Source of the DNA: Symbiodinium natans | Taxonomy: Eukaryota; Sar; Dinophyceae; Suessiales; Symbiodiniaceae | NCBI GenBank assembly: GCA_905221605.1 | Contig: CAJNDS010002079.1 | Coordinates: 1,852,501 to 1,916,500 of the forward strand | Length of the DNA stretch: 64,000 nucleotides | Direction of reading: 5' to 3' | Part shown: piece after piece, positions 1 to 11,980 of the stretch | Numbering within the stretch: position 1 is the stretch's first letter | Layout of the letters: each line of letters begins with the position of its first letter | Position numbers and translations under genes: made by a program | The notes under the pieces: generated by a model | Databases searched by the model: none | Told to the model about the DNA's origin: nothing | What the model saw: the letters and a program-made list of their open reading frames with translations, nothing else

Positions 1-770
1 TCAGGGTTCAGGGTTCAGGGTTTGTTTAGGGTTTAGGGTTTAGGGTTTAGCGTGTTCATATGGTCCCTTACCTCCTTTAACGTGTTTTAGAAGTATGGGC
101 CCTTGGGTCGGAGAGGGATGTAAGGGGTTTCCATCTAGGGCCCATACTAAGGGACCCTGTAAGTACCCAAGACTGAAGACTCAACCATGTCTAATGTTGT
201 GGGCTCTATGGGGTTTAGGGTTTTAGGCTTTAGGGTTTAGGGTTTTGGGTTTAGGGTTAGCGGTTTGGTGGGGTTTTGGGTTTTGGGTCAGAGTTAGGGG
301 TGTAGAGGCTGGAGTTCAGGGTTTGGTACGGAGAGTTTAAGGTAAAGTGTGGAATCATCACCCTAAACCCCAAAACTGACGCCCCCCAATAGAGTCGATA
401 GACCGCAAAGTTTCAAGGGTTCATTGGGTCCCTCCACCGCTAATCAACCTTTGCTGATGCTAAAACCCTACATCCGCAATCCCTACCTAAATACCCAAAC
501 GTCTCTTGAGTTGTTGAGCCTTTTGGGGCTTCCCATCTGGTGGGGCTGGGCATTCTAAACCTAAAGCACATAGGCGTCATGTACTTGGGTTTCCCATCTC
601 GAAGCCATAAGGAGAGCCGGAATCTCAACCAGGCTGCTATGCTTAGGGAGTGGGGGCTCATGGCTAAACTAAAGGGTTGGGTGGAGGGTTTACAGTTTCA
701 GGGTTGAGGGTTTAGGGTTTAGGGTACCCCAAACCTTAAACCCGCAAGCCTAAACCCTTGGGTCCTCAAG

Positions 771-3447
771 GAAGGGAACACTGCCTTGAAGCTGGCGGCC
801 GGAAGCGGCCACGTGGACATGGCCTCTTGACACCTTTCCGGGTTTAGGGTTTAGGGCTTGGGGCTTAGGGCTTAGGGTTTAGGGTTTAGGGTTTAGGGGT
901 ACTGTAAGGAACCCCCCCCCCCCCCCAAAAAAAAAAAAAAAAAGGAACAATCATTCAGAACAACTAGGATTTGGAGTTTTGGGGCTTTTAGGGCTAGGGT
1001 TCTGCGCTTTAAGATTTCTTGGTTGAGGCTTCAGGGTTCTGGGCGTTAAGGCTTCCGAGGTTAGCTTCAGGGCTAATCCTAACCTTAAACCCTGAACCCT
1101 AAATCCTAACCCTAAACTTAAACCCTGAACCCTAAATCCTAAACCCTAAACTTTATCAGGATTCAACCCCCCGGTAGCCCTTCTTGGGGGTGCAACTAGG
1201 CCTCCACCAAGAAAGGGTTGAGGCTTTAGGGTTTGGGGTTTGGGGTTTAGGGTTTGAGGTTTAGGGTTTTGGGGTTTGAGGTTTAGGGTTTTGGGTTTGT
1301 GGTTTTGGGTTTGTGGTTCAGGTTTTTGGGATTGCATGGCCTAAACAATGGTGATTATCAGCTCCTTGCATCCCCAGTGGAAACAGAAGGCATCCTCGGA
1401 AGCGGGTGTTGAAGCCCGAAACGCCCAAAACACAACCCTAAACCCTATATCCTGAACCCTAAATCCAAACCAAAGCCCGAAACCCGAAACCCAAAACCCT
1501 AAACCCTAAACCCCAAACCCTAACCCTAAACCCGAAACCCCAAACCTAAACCCTACACCCTAAACCCTAAACCCCAAACCCTAACCCTAAACCCTAAACT
1601 CTAACCCCTAAACCCTAAACCCTAAACCCTAAACCCTAAACCCTAAACCCTAAACCTTCAACCCTCAACCTGAAGGTGTGCTTTCTACTTGCCGCCGGGG
1701 CCAACCGGCACCAGCCCGACGTCTTTGGTCGCACGGCGCTCTTCCGCGCCTCCTCTGAGGGGCATCTCGAGACGGCTCCTTGAACTCAAGGTTTAGGGTT
1801 TGGTTCAGGTTTTAGGGTTTAGGGTTTAGGGTTTAGGGTTTAGGGTTCAGGGTTCAGGGTTTGGGGTTTGGGGTTTAGGGTTCCTAGCAGGGTAGGGAAT
1901 GAGGAGATTAGGGTCCTACTTATCTTCATGGCATTGTGTAGGGTGCTCCTTGTACTCAAGGCTATTGTTCTTTTTTCGGCGGTCGTTGGGTTGGCGTTGG
2001 GTTTAATCTGGGAGGGGTTTAGGGTTCAGGGTTTCCGGTTTAGGGAGGCCTGAGCTTATGACCGTCTAAAAGTACACTGCTTGCAAATGCGAGCAGGAGG
2101 GAGAAGGCTCAAGACGGCGTAGCTTATTCAACACGCTACGGCAATAGAAGTTCTGAAGGGAGGGGGGGGTTCAAGGGGGGTATGTGACCCAAGGTTATAG
2201 GGTTTCCTAAGCCCTAAGCTACTAGAACCGTTGCATCCTCAGCCCTTCTAAGCCCTTGCAAGCCTGCTTTGTAACCCTTGAACCCTACAACTAAATTCTC
2301 AGTTTCCGGCCCCTAAACACTCCTAAGCCCTAAACCCTAAACCCTCGAACCCTCGAACCCTCGAACCCTCAAACCCTAAACAGATCATCCCTTATAACCC
2401 TCGGTAGGACCTTGGGACATTTTGCATTTTGCCCCTTTTTGGTTTTAAGAGGATCAGGCATAGTTGTCATAGGGTTTTAAGCGCCATCCTAGCCCCTAAC
2501 TAAACCCTAAACCCTAAACCCTAAGCCCCAAACCCCAAACCCTAAACCCTCGACCCTCAACCCTAAACCCTAAACCCTAAACCCTAAACCCCAAACCCCA
2601 AACCCCAAACCCTAAACCCTAAACCCTACACCCTAAACCCTAAACGCCCTTCAGGTTCGCGCACTTCTGGACGCCGGTGTCGAGCGCGACGATCGGGATG
2701 CCGCCTTGGAGGTGGCGGTTTAGGGTTTAGGGTTTAGGGTTTAGGGTTTGGGGTTTGGGGTTTGGGTTTTGGGGTTTGGGGTTTGGGGTTTAGGGTTTAG
2801 GGTTTAGGTTTCACGGTTTTGGGTTTAGGGTTGAGGGTTTAGGGTTTAGGGTTTAGGGATTAGGCTTTAGGCTTCTTGGGGTTTTGGGTTTAGGGTTGTG
2901 AAGAGTTTCTTTTTCATGATTTTCTATCCTCAAGAAAAAGGTAAGATGAAAAGTGAAACTACCACTCATATCGGATCACAAGTTTAGGGTTTAGGGTTTA
3001 GGGTTCAGGGTTTAGGGTTTAGGGTTTAGGGTTGGAGTTTCAGGCCTGCTACACCCTCAAAAAGCCTACTTGGAAGCCCTTTTGTTTTAGTAAGTAAGGT
3101 TAGGAAGGTGGGTTCTGGGGATTATTCAAGGGTTTGTAGGGGATACTAAGTAGACGTACTGAGTCAAAATGAGCCTCCCCCAACACCCTCCAACCCTAAA
3201 TCGCAAACACCAGTCTAATAACCCTAATCCCTACGCCCTAAACCGTAGACCCTAAATCCTAAACCCTAAGTCCTAAACCCTAAACCCTAAACCCTAAACC
3301 CCCAAGACCCTCAAACATCCTCAACGACCCACACACGTAGGCTTGTAGACCCCAGAACCTCAAGCCTCGACCCAAAAGCGGCTTCAGGTAGCAGCTATGC
3401 GAGGCCGATGCAAGACTGAGGAACTCTTGCGTCACCACTCATCCTAA
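771..3447 (+). CDS. Ankyrin-repeat protein, four small exons, 5' partial
   Basis: Exons at 771-821, 1676-1774, 2655-2711 and 3388-3447 join in phase 0 and spell about 2.5 ankyrin repeats: EGNTALKLAAGSGHVDM, then VCFLLAAGANRHQ with GRTALFRASSEGHLET, then VRALLDAGVERDDRDAALE, then VAAMRGRCKTEELL. The TAL..A and GH motifs and the LL.AGA turn sit where the ankyrin consensus expects them. Exon 2 is exactly 99 bp, one 33-residue repeat. Ankyrin repeats are protein-binding scaffolds; the partner is unknown. The first two introns use GC donors with similar starts (GCCTCTTGA, GCTCCTTGA), as if copied with the exon. The third uses GT. The introns are 854, 880 and 676 bp, begin with TTTAGGG arrays and end with CCCTAAA arrays. 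The start lies upstream, unseen. The TAA at 3445-3447 may be the true end, or a donor at 3429 may lead through 3530-3576 to the exons at 4220-4474, which also fits the phase. Confidence 0.7.
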
Positions 3448-4219
3448 ACCCTATAAACAACCCTAAACCCTAAACCCTAAACCCTAAACCCTAAACCCTA
3501 AACCCTAAACCCTAAACTCCCCACAACAGGGATTAGAAGTTGGGGCAAGCAGAACAAAGGGTGGGGTAGGGCGCAGGTTTCAGGCTTGAGTGGTCCCGAT
3601 CCCTCTTAAGCCCTGCTGGGTTGGGGTTTAGGGTTTAGGGTTTAGGGTTTAGGGTTTAGGGTCTAGGGTTTAGGGTTTAGGGTTTAGGGTTTAGGGTTTA
3701 GGGTTTAGGGCGCATGACCCCGTATATGGCGCATGCAGAGCGTGCAGCAGCCATGTTGTGTAGTCTTACGTGGCCCCTTCCGGATGACGGTAGGTTGCGG
3801 TGCAAAGACACCACATGAAGGTTACACGCAAGTAGCTAGTTGTAGTCATAAGTTTCACATGGTTAATGACAGACTTTCTTTGCTCCTTTATAACTCCATT
3901 GATGAACCTTCAGGCTAAGTTCGTGTGCTCGGCTTTGAGACAGAAAAGGCTGCCTCTTCTCTGATACTCCTGGCGGAACCCGAAACCCTAAACCCTAAAC
4001 CCTTAACCCTAAACCCTAAACCCTAAACCCTAAACCCTAAACCCTAAACCCTAAACCCTGTCACTCCTGGCGCGGCTCGGTGCATTTCTGGCATATTCGG
4101 CCAGATGCCCTTCGGCCTTTGAGAACTCAACCCCTAAACCCTAAACCCCAAACCCTACACCCCTAACCCTGAACCCTAAACCCTAAGCCCTACATACCTT
4201 TAACACCCTACATACAAAG

Positions 4220-4474
4220 GCCCAAGAATGGTCTGGGATTCCCAGTGCGATTCGTATCCAATCTATTTTGGGGGATAGGTTTGCTGATGAACGACCAGAA
4301 TTCCCGCACTGCAATACGTTATCCCAGGGTTCAGGGTTTAGGGTTTAGGCTTTAGGTTCACGGTTTGAACACTGAACCTTAAGTCCCTAAACCCGCAACT
4401 CTAAACCCCAAATCCTAAACGCTGAAGCTTTCTTTGCAGCCCACGTTCCTGTTGTGGCCCGCAGTAGTTTCTAG
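4220..4474 (+). CDS. Two-exon fragment, unknown product (possible 3' end of ankyrin gene)
   Basis: Exon 4220-4328 follows AAAG|G and reads AQEWSGIPSAIRIQSILG and on to HCNTLSQ, open for 36 codons and ending in phase 1. A strong pyrimidine-rich acceptor (TTTCTTTGCAG) at 4439 opens exon 4440-4474, which continues in the right phase as AHVPVVARSSF and stops. The 111-bp intron begins with TTCAGGG/TTTAGGG units and ends with CCCTAAA-like units. No domain is recognised. A small upstream exon at 3530-3576 (IRSWGKQNKGWGRAQ) would join in phase and link this to the ankyrin gene. It could instead be a separate gene. Confidence 0.5.
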
Positions 4475-4597
4475 GCTCCAGATCCGCATCTTGTTTCGCA
4501 GAGGATTGCGGTTTTCAGGCTCAGTGAGTCTCGGGTTCACAGCCCCCTGCCCTTGCCCCAGATTCCTCGCCGCACTCGCCTGAACATCGCTTCAGCC

Positions 4598-5201
4598 ATG
4601 TTTCGCTTGGCGCAGAAGTTCAAGCTTGGTACCTCTGAAGTTCTTCAGTTGCCTCAAACTACTGTTTGATTAAGAACCCCCCAGAAATATGAGATAGTAA
4701 TCCCTATATTACCCTGATACAGAAGAATATTTTTTTGGTTGGGGGGGCAGGGGGGGGGGGGGGGCGGGGGGCGGGGGTTCTTAAGCGAATAGTAGTAAAG
4801 CTTAAACACCCCAAACCTTAAAGCCGATACACCACCGCCAAATGAACTTGAACTGAGCCCCTCTTTCGTTCCTTAACTTAACCCGGTCACCCTCGAACCC
4901 CATATCCTTATTTCCTGATAACCCTATATCCCTAACCCCAAAGGGCCCTATAGAGTCTTAGATTGACAGCGTAAACGGTGCAGACACTCAGACATTGAGG
5001 CTGACGGTCTGATTGTCAGTTCTGTTTTCAATATTCGCCCCATTTTGCACCTTCTCGCAAGTCTTAGGTACCTGGGTCACCGTGGCGGAAGATCGGCGGA
5101 GGGCCATCGGGAAGAACATCTCGGGGACCCCGGCGCTGATCAGTGCCATTTCCAATGAAGATGGCGCGACGCTGCTGTATCCGAGCCTTCTTCTTAATTA
5201 G
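4598..5201 (+). CDS. Short two-exon gene, unknown product
   Basis: A start codon at 4598 opens MFRLAQKFKLG, which ends at a GTACCT donor (4629). The acceptor CTTAG at 5067 continues in the same phase with TWVTVAEDRRRAIGKNISG, GTPALISAISNEDG and LLYPSLLLN, then stops at 5199-5201, about 55 residues in all. The second exon faintly recalls an armadillo/HEAT helix pair, but one copy is too little to call. The 439-bp intron contains a palindromic MITE-like element (4658-4796) rather than a telomeric array. A GTGAGAAG donor-like site just after the stop hints that another splice form may exist. Confidence 0.4.
4658..4796. mobile_element. MITE-like palindrome with G-rich arm, inside an intron
   Basis: The left end ACTACTGTTTGATTAAGAAC and the right end, read in reverse complement as ACTACTATTCGCTTAAGAAC, agree at 17 of 20 positions. 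Both continue into CCCCC. The interior holds poly-G tracts (about 4741-4777) and no coding frame, as expected of a non-autonomous inverted-repeat element. Confidence 0.6.
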
Positions 5202-5340
5202 CGGTGAGAAGCCGTATACTACCCAAACTCCTGGCCCTATGAACCCCAAAGCCCGAAAACCCCTTAACTGACCCCTAAGCCCTTAACCCCAAACCCTAAA
5301 CCCGAAACCCTAAACCCTAAACACCCAAAATCCTTGCAAG

Positions 5341-7947
5341 GAACCTTCTGGGCCATGGCCCTCGGTACTTTCGGAAGGAGGGCGTCCCCTTCAGCAAGCT
5401 CCGGCCACACGCAGGCGCAGTGCACGCGGTCGAGAAGAAGCTCATCCAGGCACCTCCGGGGCCACCCCCGAATTGCATCCCTCAACGAAACCCAAGACCG
5501 GTTTAGGGTTTAGGGCTTAGGGCTTAGGGCTTAGGGCTTAGGGCTTAGGGCTTAGGGCTCAGAACCCGAGACTCCCCAAAGCCCGAGGCACTCCAGGAAG
5601 AGAGGAAGCTCCAGGCCGAGAAGAAGGCCACCTCGGCCGGGGAGCTGCAGGTGCAGGTGCAGTTGCTCGGCTGTGCCCAGGAACTAGGGTTTAGAGTTTA
5701 GGGTGTAGGGTTGAGGGTTTAGGGTTTAGGGTTTATGGTTTGGGTTTGGGGTTGAAAAGGTTTTCTATGTTAAATCGTAAAAACATATGTATATGCATAT
5801 ATATATATATATGTTAGCTATGATATTTTTTCAAGATTTTTGATTGGCACCCCAGAACCGTGAACACTTTTTCTAGTTGTAACCAGATCACAATGCTTTC
5901 TCCAAACTTGGGATGTTCCTCCTTCTACTATCAGTCCTTAATCGGGCTAAGAATAGGGGGTACCCTAAACCCTAAACCCTAAACCCTAAACCCTAAACCC
6001 TAAACCCTAAACCCTAAACCCTAAACCCTAAACCCTAAACCGGTACCACACTGCCCTTTAAGGACTGTTAGTATAAAGGGGGAACATCCCAGCACCGAAC
6101 GGATCTTTTAAGTCGTTTTTTTCAACCCCCTGGTTCTTAGTAGGGAATGGTTTAGGGTTTAGGGTTTAGGGTTTAGGGTTTAGGGCTCTACACCCCCGGG
6201 CCGAAAGTTTCGACCCACGGCACATGTTGGACAACATGCAAACGGTGCATACTTGCGCGGAGTCGCGGAGTGCCGAAAAGTCGCATTTTCCCTGCGCCTG
6301 CTAGCGGAGAAATTCATACCCCGTTTTGAAAATATAGTACTATAGAAGCTCCGGAGGAGGCCCCCAGCCCCATTGTGTCAGGAGTCTATGGGGAAGAGGG
6401 CGGGGTATGGGTGTAAGAACCCCAAGATGTTGGTGGGTCGAACTATCGGCCCGGCGCAGTATATATACCTTTTAAGAGATTATGTTATAGGGTACCTCAT
6501 TCCCTCATTCCCTCATTCCCTCATTCCCTCATTCCCTCATTCCCTACTAAGAACGAGTTGATGTCTGCGGAAGGGGGGGGGGTGGGGTTTTGGGAACAAC
6601 CCAGGTTGACTCAGCTGGCTTCTTCCTCCTCTCCCGCATCGTGTGAGGAGGTTCAATGGCTCTAACCCTAAACCCTACACCCTAAGCCGCCTCAACCCTA
6701 AGCCCCAAACCCTAAACCCCAAACCCCAAACCCTAAACCCTAAACCCTAAACCCCAAACCCCAAACCCCAAACCCTACACCCTAAACCCCAAACCCTAAA
6801 CCCTAAACCCTAAACCCTAAACCCCAAACCCCAAACCCCAAACCCCAAACCCTAAACCCTAAACCCCAAACCCTAAACCCCAAACCCTAAACCCTAAACC
6901 CTAAACCAATCCGAGGAGCCGGAGCGCCAGCAGGCGAAGCGGAAGCGAGCGCCCGAGCCCCAGCCGCAGACTCCCCTGAAGTGCAGCCGCCTTGGGACGC
7001 CGGAGGAGGAGGAGAAGGTTGTCATGACTCCGCGGCTGGGCTGCTTCCTGGGGTTTAGGGTTTAGGGTTTAGGGTTTAGGGTTTAGGGTTTAGGGTTTAG
7101 GGTTTAGGGTTTAGGGTTTAGGGTTGTTAAAGCTCGAACAAACCCAGACCCTTTAAACCCTGAACCCAGAAAACCCAAAACCCTGAACCCCTAGAATCTT
7201 CACGCTGAGTCTTACACTCTGAAACCCTACACCCTAAACCCTAAACCCTAAACCCTAAACCCTAAACCCTAAACCCTCCAAAAGGGCATGGGCTTCTGGG
7301 AACGAACCAGGCAGACTCATTCCCGGCCCAGCGCGCCGAAGATCACGCCCGAGAAGACACCCAGGCTGAGTCCTGTTCAAGGGCTGAGCTGCTTTCTAGG
7401 GTTTAGGGTTTAGGGTTTATAGGGTTTGGGGTTTAGGGTTTAGGGTTTAGGGTTTGGGGTTTGGGGTTTAGGGTTTAGGGTTTACAAGGGTTCTGTGCTT
7501 TGTTTCTAAGGGTTTAGGGTTTAGGATGCATAGGATCTCAGGGTTCAGGGTTCAACGGCTGAGGTACTTTTAAGGGTTCGGTGGCTGGGGGGTTTAACAA
7601 GGGTTAAGGTTTGATCAGGTTTAGGGTTTCGGGTCTAGCGTTTTGGATCCATAAGATTTTAGGCGTTACCTTTTCCAATCGGTTCAACCAACTAGCCCTC
7701 AATGGCCCGAACCTTCAGCCTCATCCGATGTCTGAAGCCTAAATAAAACCTTGACTACGCCCGCAACTCTCAACCCTGAACCCTGAACCCTAAACCCTAA
7801 ACCCTGAACCCTAAACCCGAAATCCCAAACCCTAGGCTCCCCCAAAACCCCAAAAACCGTGTTACCCCGCTTCTTTTCAGGCCGACCCCCCCGTCGGCGT
7901 GGGAGAGGCCGTGTATGCAGGCCAATGAGAAGCTTGTCTGGAACTAA
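5341..7947 (+). CDS. Charged coiled-coil protein, five phase-linked exons, function unknown
   Basis: Exons at 5341-5500, 5597-5680, 6916-7052, 7311-7400 and 7881-7947. The first reads best as NLLGHGPRYFRKEG with VEKKLIQAPPGPPP, though a second frame is also open. Then come EERKLQAEKKATSAGELQVQ (coiled-coil-like, exactly 28 codons), EPERQQAKRKRAPEPQPQTP with a basic nuclear-signal-like stretch and MTPRLGCFL, GQTHSRPSAPKITPEK with TPRLSPVQGLSCFL, and finally PTPPSAWERPCMQANEKL and a stop at 7945-7947. The last three exons join 2-2-2 in phase without adjustment, which strongly supports them. Exons 3 and 4 both end in TPRL..CFL, a sign of exon duplication. The intron after 5680 has a GA donor (CAG|GAACTAG); the others use GT taken from GTTTAGGG. 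All introns start with G-strand arrays; all but the 96-bp first intron end with C-strand arrays. The start is not identified. Confidence 0.65.
5910..6090. mobile_element. Palindromic MITE interrupted by an 11-unit telomeric array
   Basis: The left arm GGGATGTTCCTCCTT..CAGTCCTTAA is mirrored by the right arm TTAAGGACTG..GGGGGAACATCCC. In the middle, GGTACC (5959-5964) is followed by exactly 77 bp, eleven CTAAACC units (5965-6041), and then a second GGTACC (6042-6047). Half-copies of the same element occur at about 14798-14829 and 22913-22937, each next to telomeric sequence. The whole lies inside the intron 5681-6915. Confidence 0.75.
6498..6545. repeat. Octanucleotide microsatellite (TTCCCTCA)n
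   Basis: Six near-perfect tandem copies of CATTCCCT within the intron 5681-6915. No coding role is apparent. Confidence 0.85.
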
Positions 7948-8280
7948 CGGTAGGTTTATTGAAATTATTAAGGGTTCAGGTCCGGCGAAAGTTTCGAGGA
8001 GTTTCAAGGAGTTTCGTTTTTTGGATGTTTCTTATTAATTTCAAGTTCCAGGGGGCTTGGGGGTTTAGAGTTTAGGGCGGAGTAATTAGAGAGTTATTGG
8101 CTAGAATTATAGGGTTTAGCTCACAAAACGGCAGAAATCCGTAAACCTAAGCCCAAAACCCGGAGCCCGAAGCGACCTCAATCCTAAGAAGCCCGAAGCC
8201 GTGAACCTAAACCCCAGTACCCAACAAATCCTGAACACAGGACAGCCCAATCCCAACACACCTTACAACCGACATGTGGT

Positions 8281-8505
8281 TTAGGGGTTAGGGTTTTTAG
8301 GGTTTTAGGGTTTTAGGGTTTTAGGGTTTTAGGGTTTTAGGGTTTTAGGGTTTTAGGGTTTTAGGGTTTTAGGGTTTCAGGGTTTCAGGGTTTTAGGGTT
8401 TTAGGGTTTTAGGGTTTTAGGGTTTTAGGGTTTTAGGGTTTTAGGGTTTCAGGGTTTCAGGGTTTTAGGGTTTTAGGGTTTTAGGGTTTTAGGGTTTTAG
8501 GGTTC
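8281..8505 (+). repeat. Eight-base variant array (TTTTAGGG)n with higher-order period
   Basis: About 27 copies of TTTTAGGG, one T longer than the common unit. Pairs of TTTCAGGG variants at 8375-8390 and 8447-8462 are exactly 72 bp (nine units) apart. That spacing points to segmental duplication within the array rather than unit-by-unit synthesis. Confidence 0.9.
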
Positions 8506-8577
8506 AGGGTTTTCGGGTTTCAGCCCGGCGCAGGGACGGTTCATTCCCCTCATGTGCCGAGCATATCCAAAACCCCG

Positions 8578-8868
8578 CAACCCCATAAACGCTTGCGCGC
8601 GCCGCTCGGGCTGGCCCCAGGACAGGAAAGGAGTTTCTGGCCCACGGGTCCAAGAAGCTCCCACGCCAGATAAAGGTGCCAGGGGTCTTAGGGGGGGGGG
8701 AGGGGTTCCAGGGGGTTTCCAGGGGGGGTCCCAAACACGTCCCCACGGCATCGGATTGAGGCACCTCTGCAAGCGATGACAGGGCGCGGGGTCTGGGTTA
8801 GGGGGAAGGAGACCTGATCCGGGTCTGCTTCTTCCAAGCGCTTCTCGGCAGGAAGCCGAGGCGAATAG
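8578..8868 (+). repeat. Dispersed repeat, inverted copy at 53392-53690
   Basis: This stretch starts with AAACGCTTGCGCGCGCCG and ends with CGGCAGGAAGCCGAGGCGAA. Both ends reappear, in reverse complement and the same order, at 53690 and 53392. Recognisable blocks lie between, such as GGGTTAGGGGGAAGGAGACC. The interior is G-run rich. Open frames on both strands here are shadows, because they are not conserved between the copies. Confidence 0.7.
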
Positions 8869-8986
8869 CTGCAGCCAGCACCCAAAACTCTACAGCCAAT
8901 TGCTGGAGCTTCGTGGTACTTAGCAACCCGACTATGACTACTGTACGTATAGCCCAAGTATAACCCGATTAGAGTCAAGGGGCCTA

Positions 8987-9908
8987 CAGGGTGGGGCCCC
9001 TTAGTTATAAGTAAGTTAAGATACTTATATGTAATTTAGAGCACTTATAACTAACTTATACACTAAGTTTGCTAAGTTAGTTAGCCAACTTATAAGTTGA
9101 TTTATAAGTTACAAAATGTTGTTTTTGTAGTAAAAATCATCATGCAGAGCCCATGTCTTAAAAAAAGAGGTTTTTGGGCGCTCTTCAAGAAGAGGCGTCT
9201 CTTGGCCCTGCAACGCCATCTCAAAGCAAGTTGGTGTTGCGGAGAAACGAAAGCTGTCTGGCTGAGACAGGAAACAAAACGGCTGCACGCAAGGACACAA
9301 AACGTTTAGCGCATGCGCTTGGGATGTGGGGATGTGTCCACGATGTGTCTGCCTGTGCCCCGCGTGTGTCGAAAACCCGATGTGTCCGCGATATATCCGC
9401 GATGTGTCCGGTGTGTCCGCCCCATTTTTTGCATTGTGTCCGGTGTTTTCCTGTGTGTCCACCCTCTTTTGCACTATGTGTTCCCAATGTGTCCCCCGTG
9501 TGTGCCGGATGTGTCCGGATGTGTCCCCGACGTGTCGGTGTATATGTCCGAATGTGACCCGAATGCGTGCCAAGCCAAAGGCTTCGCAAAACACGGCCCG
9601 GCCCGGAACATCAGCTGTGGAAACTCCTCGAGATTAGAACTTGAAAAACAATCGTTCCGAGCCTATAACCTTGCAAAATCCTATATCTCACAGTCGCGAG
9701 CATGGATCTCATGAAAACACGGTTTTTTAAAGCTAAGTTGTATAAGTTTCTTATAAGTTGGGCACAAAAAGCTTATAGCTAACTTATATCTTGGACAAAT
9801 AATTTATAACTAAACCATGAACTTAACAACTTATAATTTATGTTAGGAAAGTTATAAATTGATTTATAGAGGTTATAAATCAATTTATAACTGAGGGGCC
9901 CCACCCTG
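8987..9908. mobile_element. Non-autonomous DNA transposon with 24-bp inverted ends and TA flanks
   Basis: The left end is CAGGGTGGGGCCCCTTAGTT(ATAA). The right end, in reverse complement, is CAGGGTGGGGCCCCTCAGTT(ATAA), so 23 of 24 positions match. TA lies directly outside both ends (8985-8986 and 9909-9910), the target duplication typical of Tc1/mariner-like elements. Subterminal regions are AT-rich with many copies of ACTTATAA/TTATAAGT in both orientations (9005-9110 and 9728-9895). The 922-bp body carries no frame that looks like a transposase. Its centre is a degenerate GATGTGTCC-type repeat (about 9325-9550). It probably depends on a transposase supplied elsewhere. Confidence 0.8.
9325..9550 (+). 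repeat. Degenerate GATGTGTCC minisatellite inside the transposon
   Basis: Roughly fifteen imperfect copies of a 9-12 bp unit close to GATGTGTCC or CGATGTGTC. They keep several frames open on both strands, with Cys/Val-rich translations, so the long frames here are by-products of the repeat. Confidence 0.7.
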
Positions 9909-10233
9909 TAGAAGTGGGTTTTAACTAAGCTTATGAGTGGGTTATAAGTATCCTGAAAACCCAAGTACAGGAAACCTTATCCTAAACCCTAAGCCCTAAA
10001 CCCTAAACCCTAAACCCTAAAACTTGCAGGGAGACCAGGTAAGGAAGAAGCTACAGGTAAGGAAGAAGCTGTAGCCGCCGCCATCTGCATTTACTAGACC
10101 CTGAAACGTGAAGGCTAAGTTGAGGCCGTTTATGGAGACCTCAAACCCTAAACCCTAAACCCTAAACCCTAGACCCTAAACCCTAAACCCTAAACCCTAA
10201 ACCCTAAACCCCAAACCCCAGACCACCAGCAAG

Positions 10234-11143
10234 GAAAGCAGCGGTTGCGGCCATCGCAAAGGCGTTCAGAAGTGCCGGGGCATCGGTTCTCACGCTCCCT
10301 GAGATCGACAAAGCCGTCGCCGACTTGGGGATCGAGCCTGGGGAAGAAGAAAGAAGAAGGGTTTAGGATTTAGGGTTTAGGGTTTAGGGTTTCGGGTTTC
10401 GGGTTTCGGGTGTCGGGTTTGGGTTTAGGGTTTAGGGTTTAGGGTTTAAGGTTTAGCGGTCCGGGGGCTTTATAGCGCTAGGGTTCAGGACACAGGGGGG
10501 TCGGACCTCAGGACTTTCACTTTTTTTTGTGGTTTCCCGAAACTCTCAACCCTAACCCTAAACCCTAATCCCTAAACCCGTTGGGAGACTAAACGTTCAG
10601 CTTCCGCTGGGGCTCAGGAGCTCTTCCCAACGCACGAGCTCTTGCAGAGGCTCGAGTTCAAGAACTTCGAAATTACTGGTCATGCCCCCCTCCCTTGGAC
10701 CTTAAGCCTGGGGTTTAAGGTTTAGGGTTTAGGGTTTAGGGTTTAGGATTTAGGGTTTAGGGTTTAGGGTTTAGGGTTTAGGGTCCTGAAGGCCTCCAAC
10801 CCTAAACCCTGGATCCGAAAGCCAACGCCCTTAAGCCCCAAGCCCTTCAGCGCCAAACCGCACCTTAAACCGGGGGATGCAGCCTCTACGTACAAGAATT
10901 GGGATCAAAGTTACCATCAATCTCCAAGAAGCCTTGGACCCTAAACCATTCAACCCTAACCCTAAACCCTAAACCCTAAACCCTAAACCCTAAACCCCAA
11001 ACCCCTAACCCTAAACCCCTAAACCCCTAAACCCCTAAACCCCTAAACCCCTGAACCCCTGAACCCTTCACACTTAAACCCCTGAAAGGCTCGAGTCGAA
11101 GAACAAGGTGATGGTCCAGGATGATCTGTGCTTCCTCGTCTGA
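10234..11143 (+). CDS. Three-exon protein 3' part, unknown function
   Basis: Exons at 10234-10360, 10618-10712 and 11089-11143. They read KAAVAAIAKAFRSAGASVLT with LPEIDKAVADLGIEPGEEE, then ELFPTHELLQRLEFKNFEIT, then LESKNKVMVQDDLCFLV and a TGA stop. Phases agree at both joins (0/0 and 2/2), and all acceptors are AG|G. Exons 2 and 3 share the stretch RLE.KN. The helical LPEIDKAVADLGI might be a small helix-turn-helix-like segment, but this is only a resemblance. Both introns start with TTTAGGG at the GT donor and end with CCCTAAA arrays. Upstream at 10030-10065 an 18-bp tandem duplication holds two copies of the perfect donor CAG|GTAAGG; it may mark an earlier exon. Confidence 0.6.
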
Positions 11144-11319
11144 GCTCCGATGAACCCTATAAGCCCCAACACTTAGGGTTTAGGGTTTAGGGTTTAGGGT
11201 TTAGGGTTTAGGGTTTAGGGTTTAGGGTTTAGGGTTTAGGGTTTAGGGTTTAGGGTTTAGGGTTTAGGGTTCTCCGAAGCCCTGCACCCGACTTAAGCCC
11301 TAAACCCAAAACCCTCACA

Positions 11320-11490
11320 TCCTAAACCCTAAACTCTAAACCCTAAACTTCAAACCCTAAACTCTAAACCCTAAACTTCAAACCCTAAACCCTAAACTCT
11401 AAACCCTAAACTTCAAACCCTAAACCCTAAACTCTAAACCCTAAACTTCAAACCCTAAACCCTAAACTCTAAACCCTAAACTTCAAACCC
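11320..11490 (+). repeat. Higher-order telomere-like array, 28- and 35-bp periods
   Basis: Units of CCCTAAA, CTCTAAA and CTTCAAA alternate in a fixed order. Two 28-bp blocks are followed by three 35-bp blocks. Such a regular order of variants requires block duplication after the simple repeat formed. Confidence 0.85.
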
Positions 11491-11980
11491 TATAAACCCC
11501 GAAACCTCTAAACCCTAGGGCCCCCTACGCAAGGTGATGAATTCTCCACCACGAACTCCAAACCCTTCGCGGGAGCTTCGCACGGCCTACTGTCAGCTCT
11601 AGTTTAAGTCCTAATCACGAGCCCGAAACCCTCACCCAGGGTTCAGGGTTCAGGGTTTAGGGTTTAGGGTTTAGGGTTTAGGGTTTAGGGTTTAGGGCAG
11701 GCCCAAGTAATTCAGGGCTTAGGGTTTGGCAGTTTAGGCACCAAGAAATTTTGAATCCTAAGGATCCTGCCGGCCCATAGGGTCTATATAGGGCTTAGGG
11801 TTTGGGGTTTATATAGGGTTTAGGGTTTAGGGTTTAGGGTTTAGGGTTTAGGGTTGAGGGTTGAGGGCACGTGTTGGGAACCTCGAGTAAGGGCAAGCTT
11901 GAAGATTCTGGACCCGAAGCCCTAAACCCTAAACCATAAAGCTTGAAGATTCTAGACCCGAAAGCCTCAAAAGCCCTGAG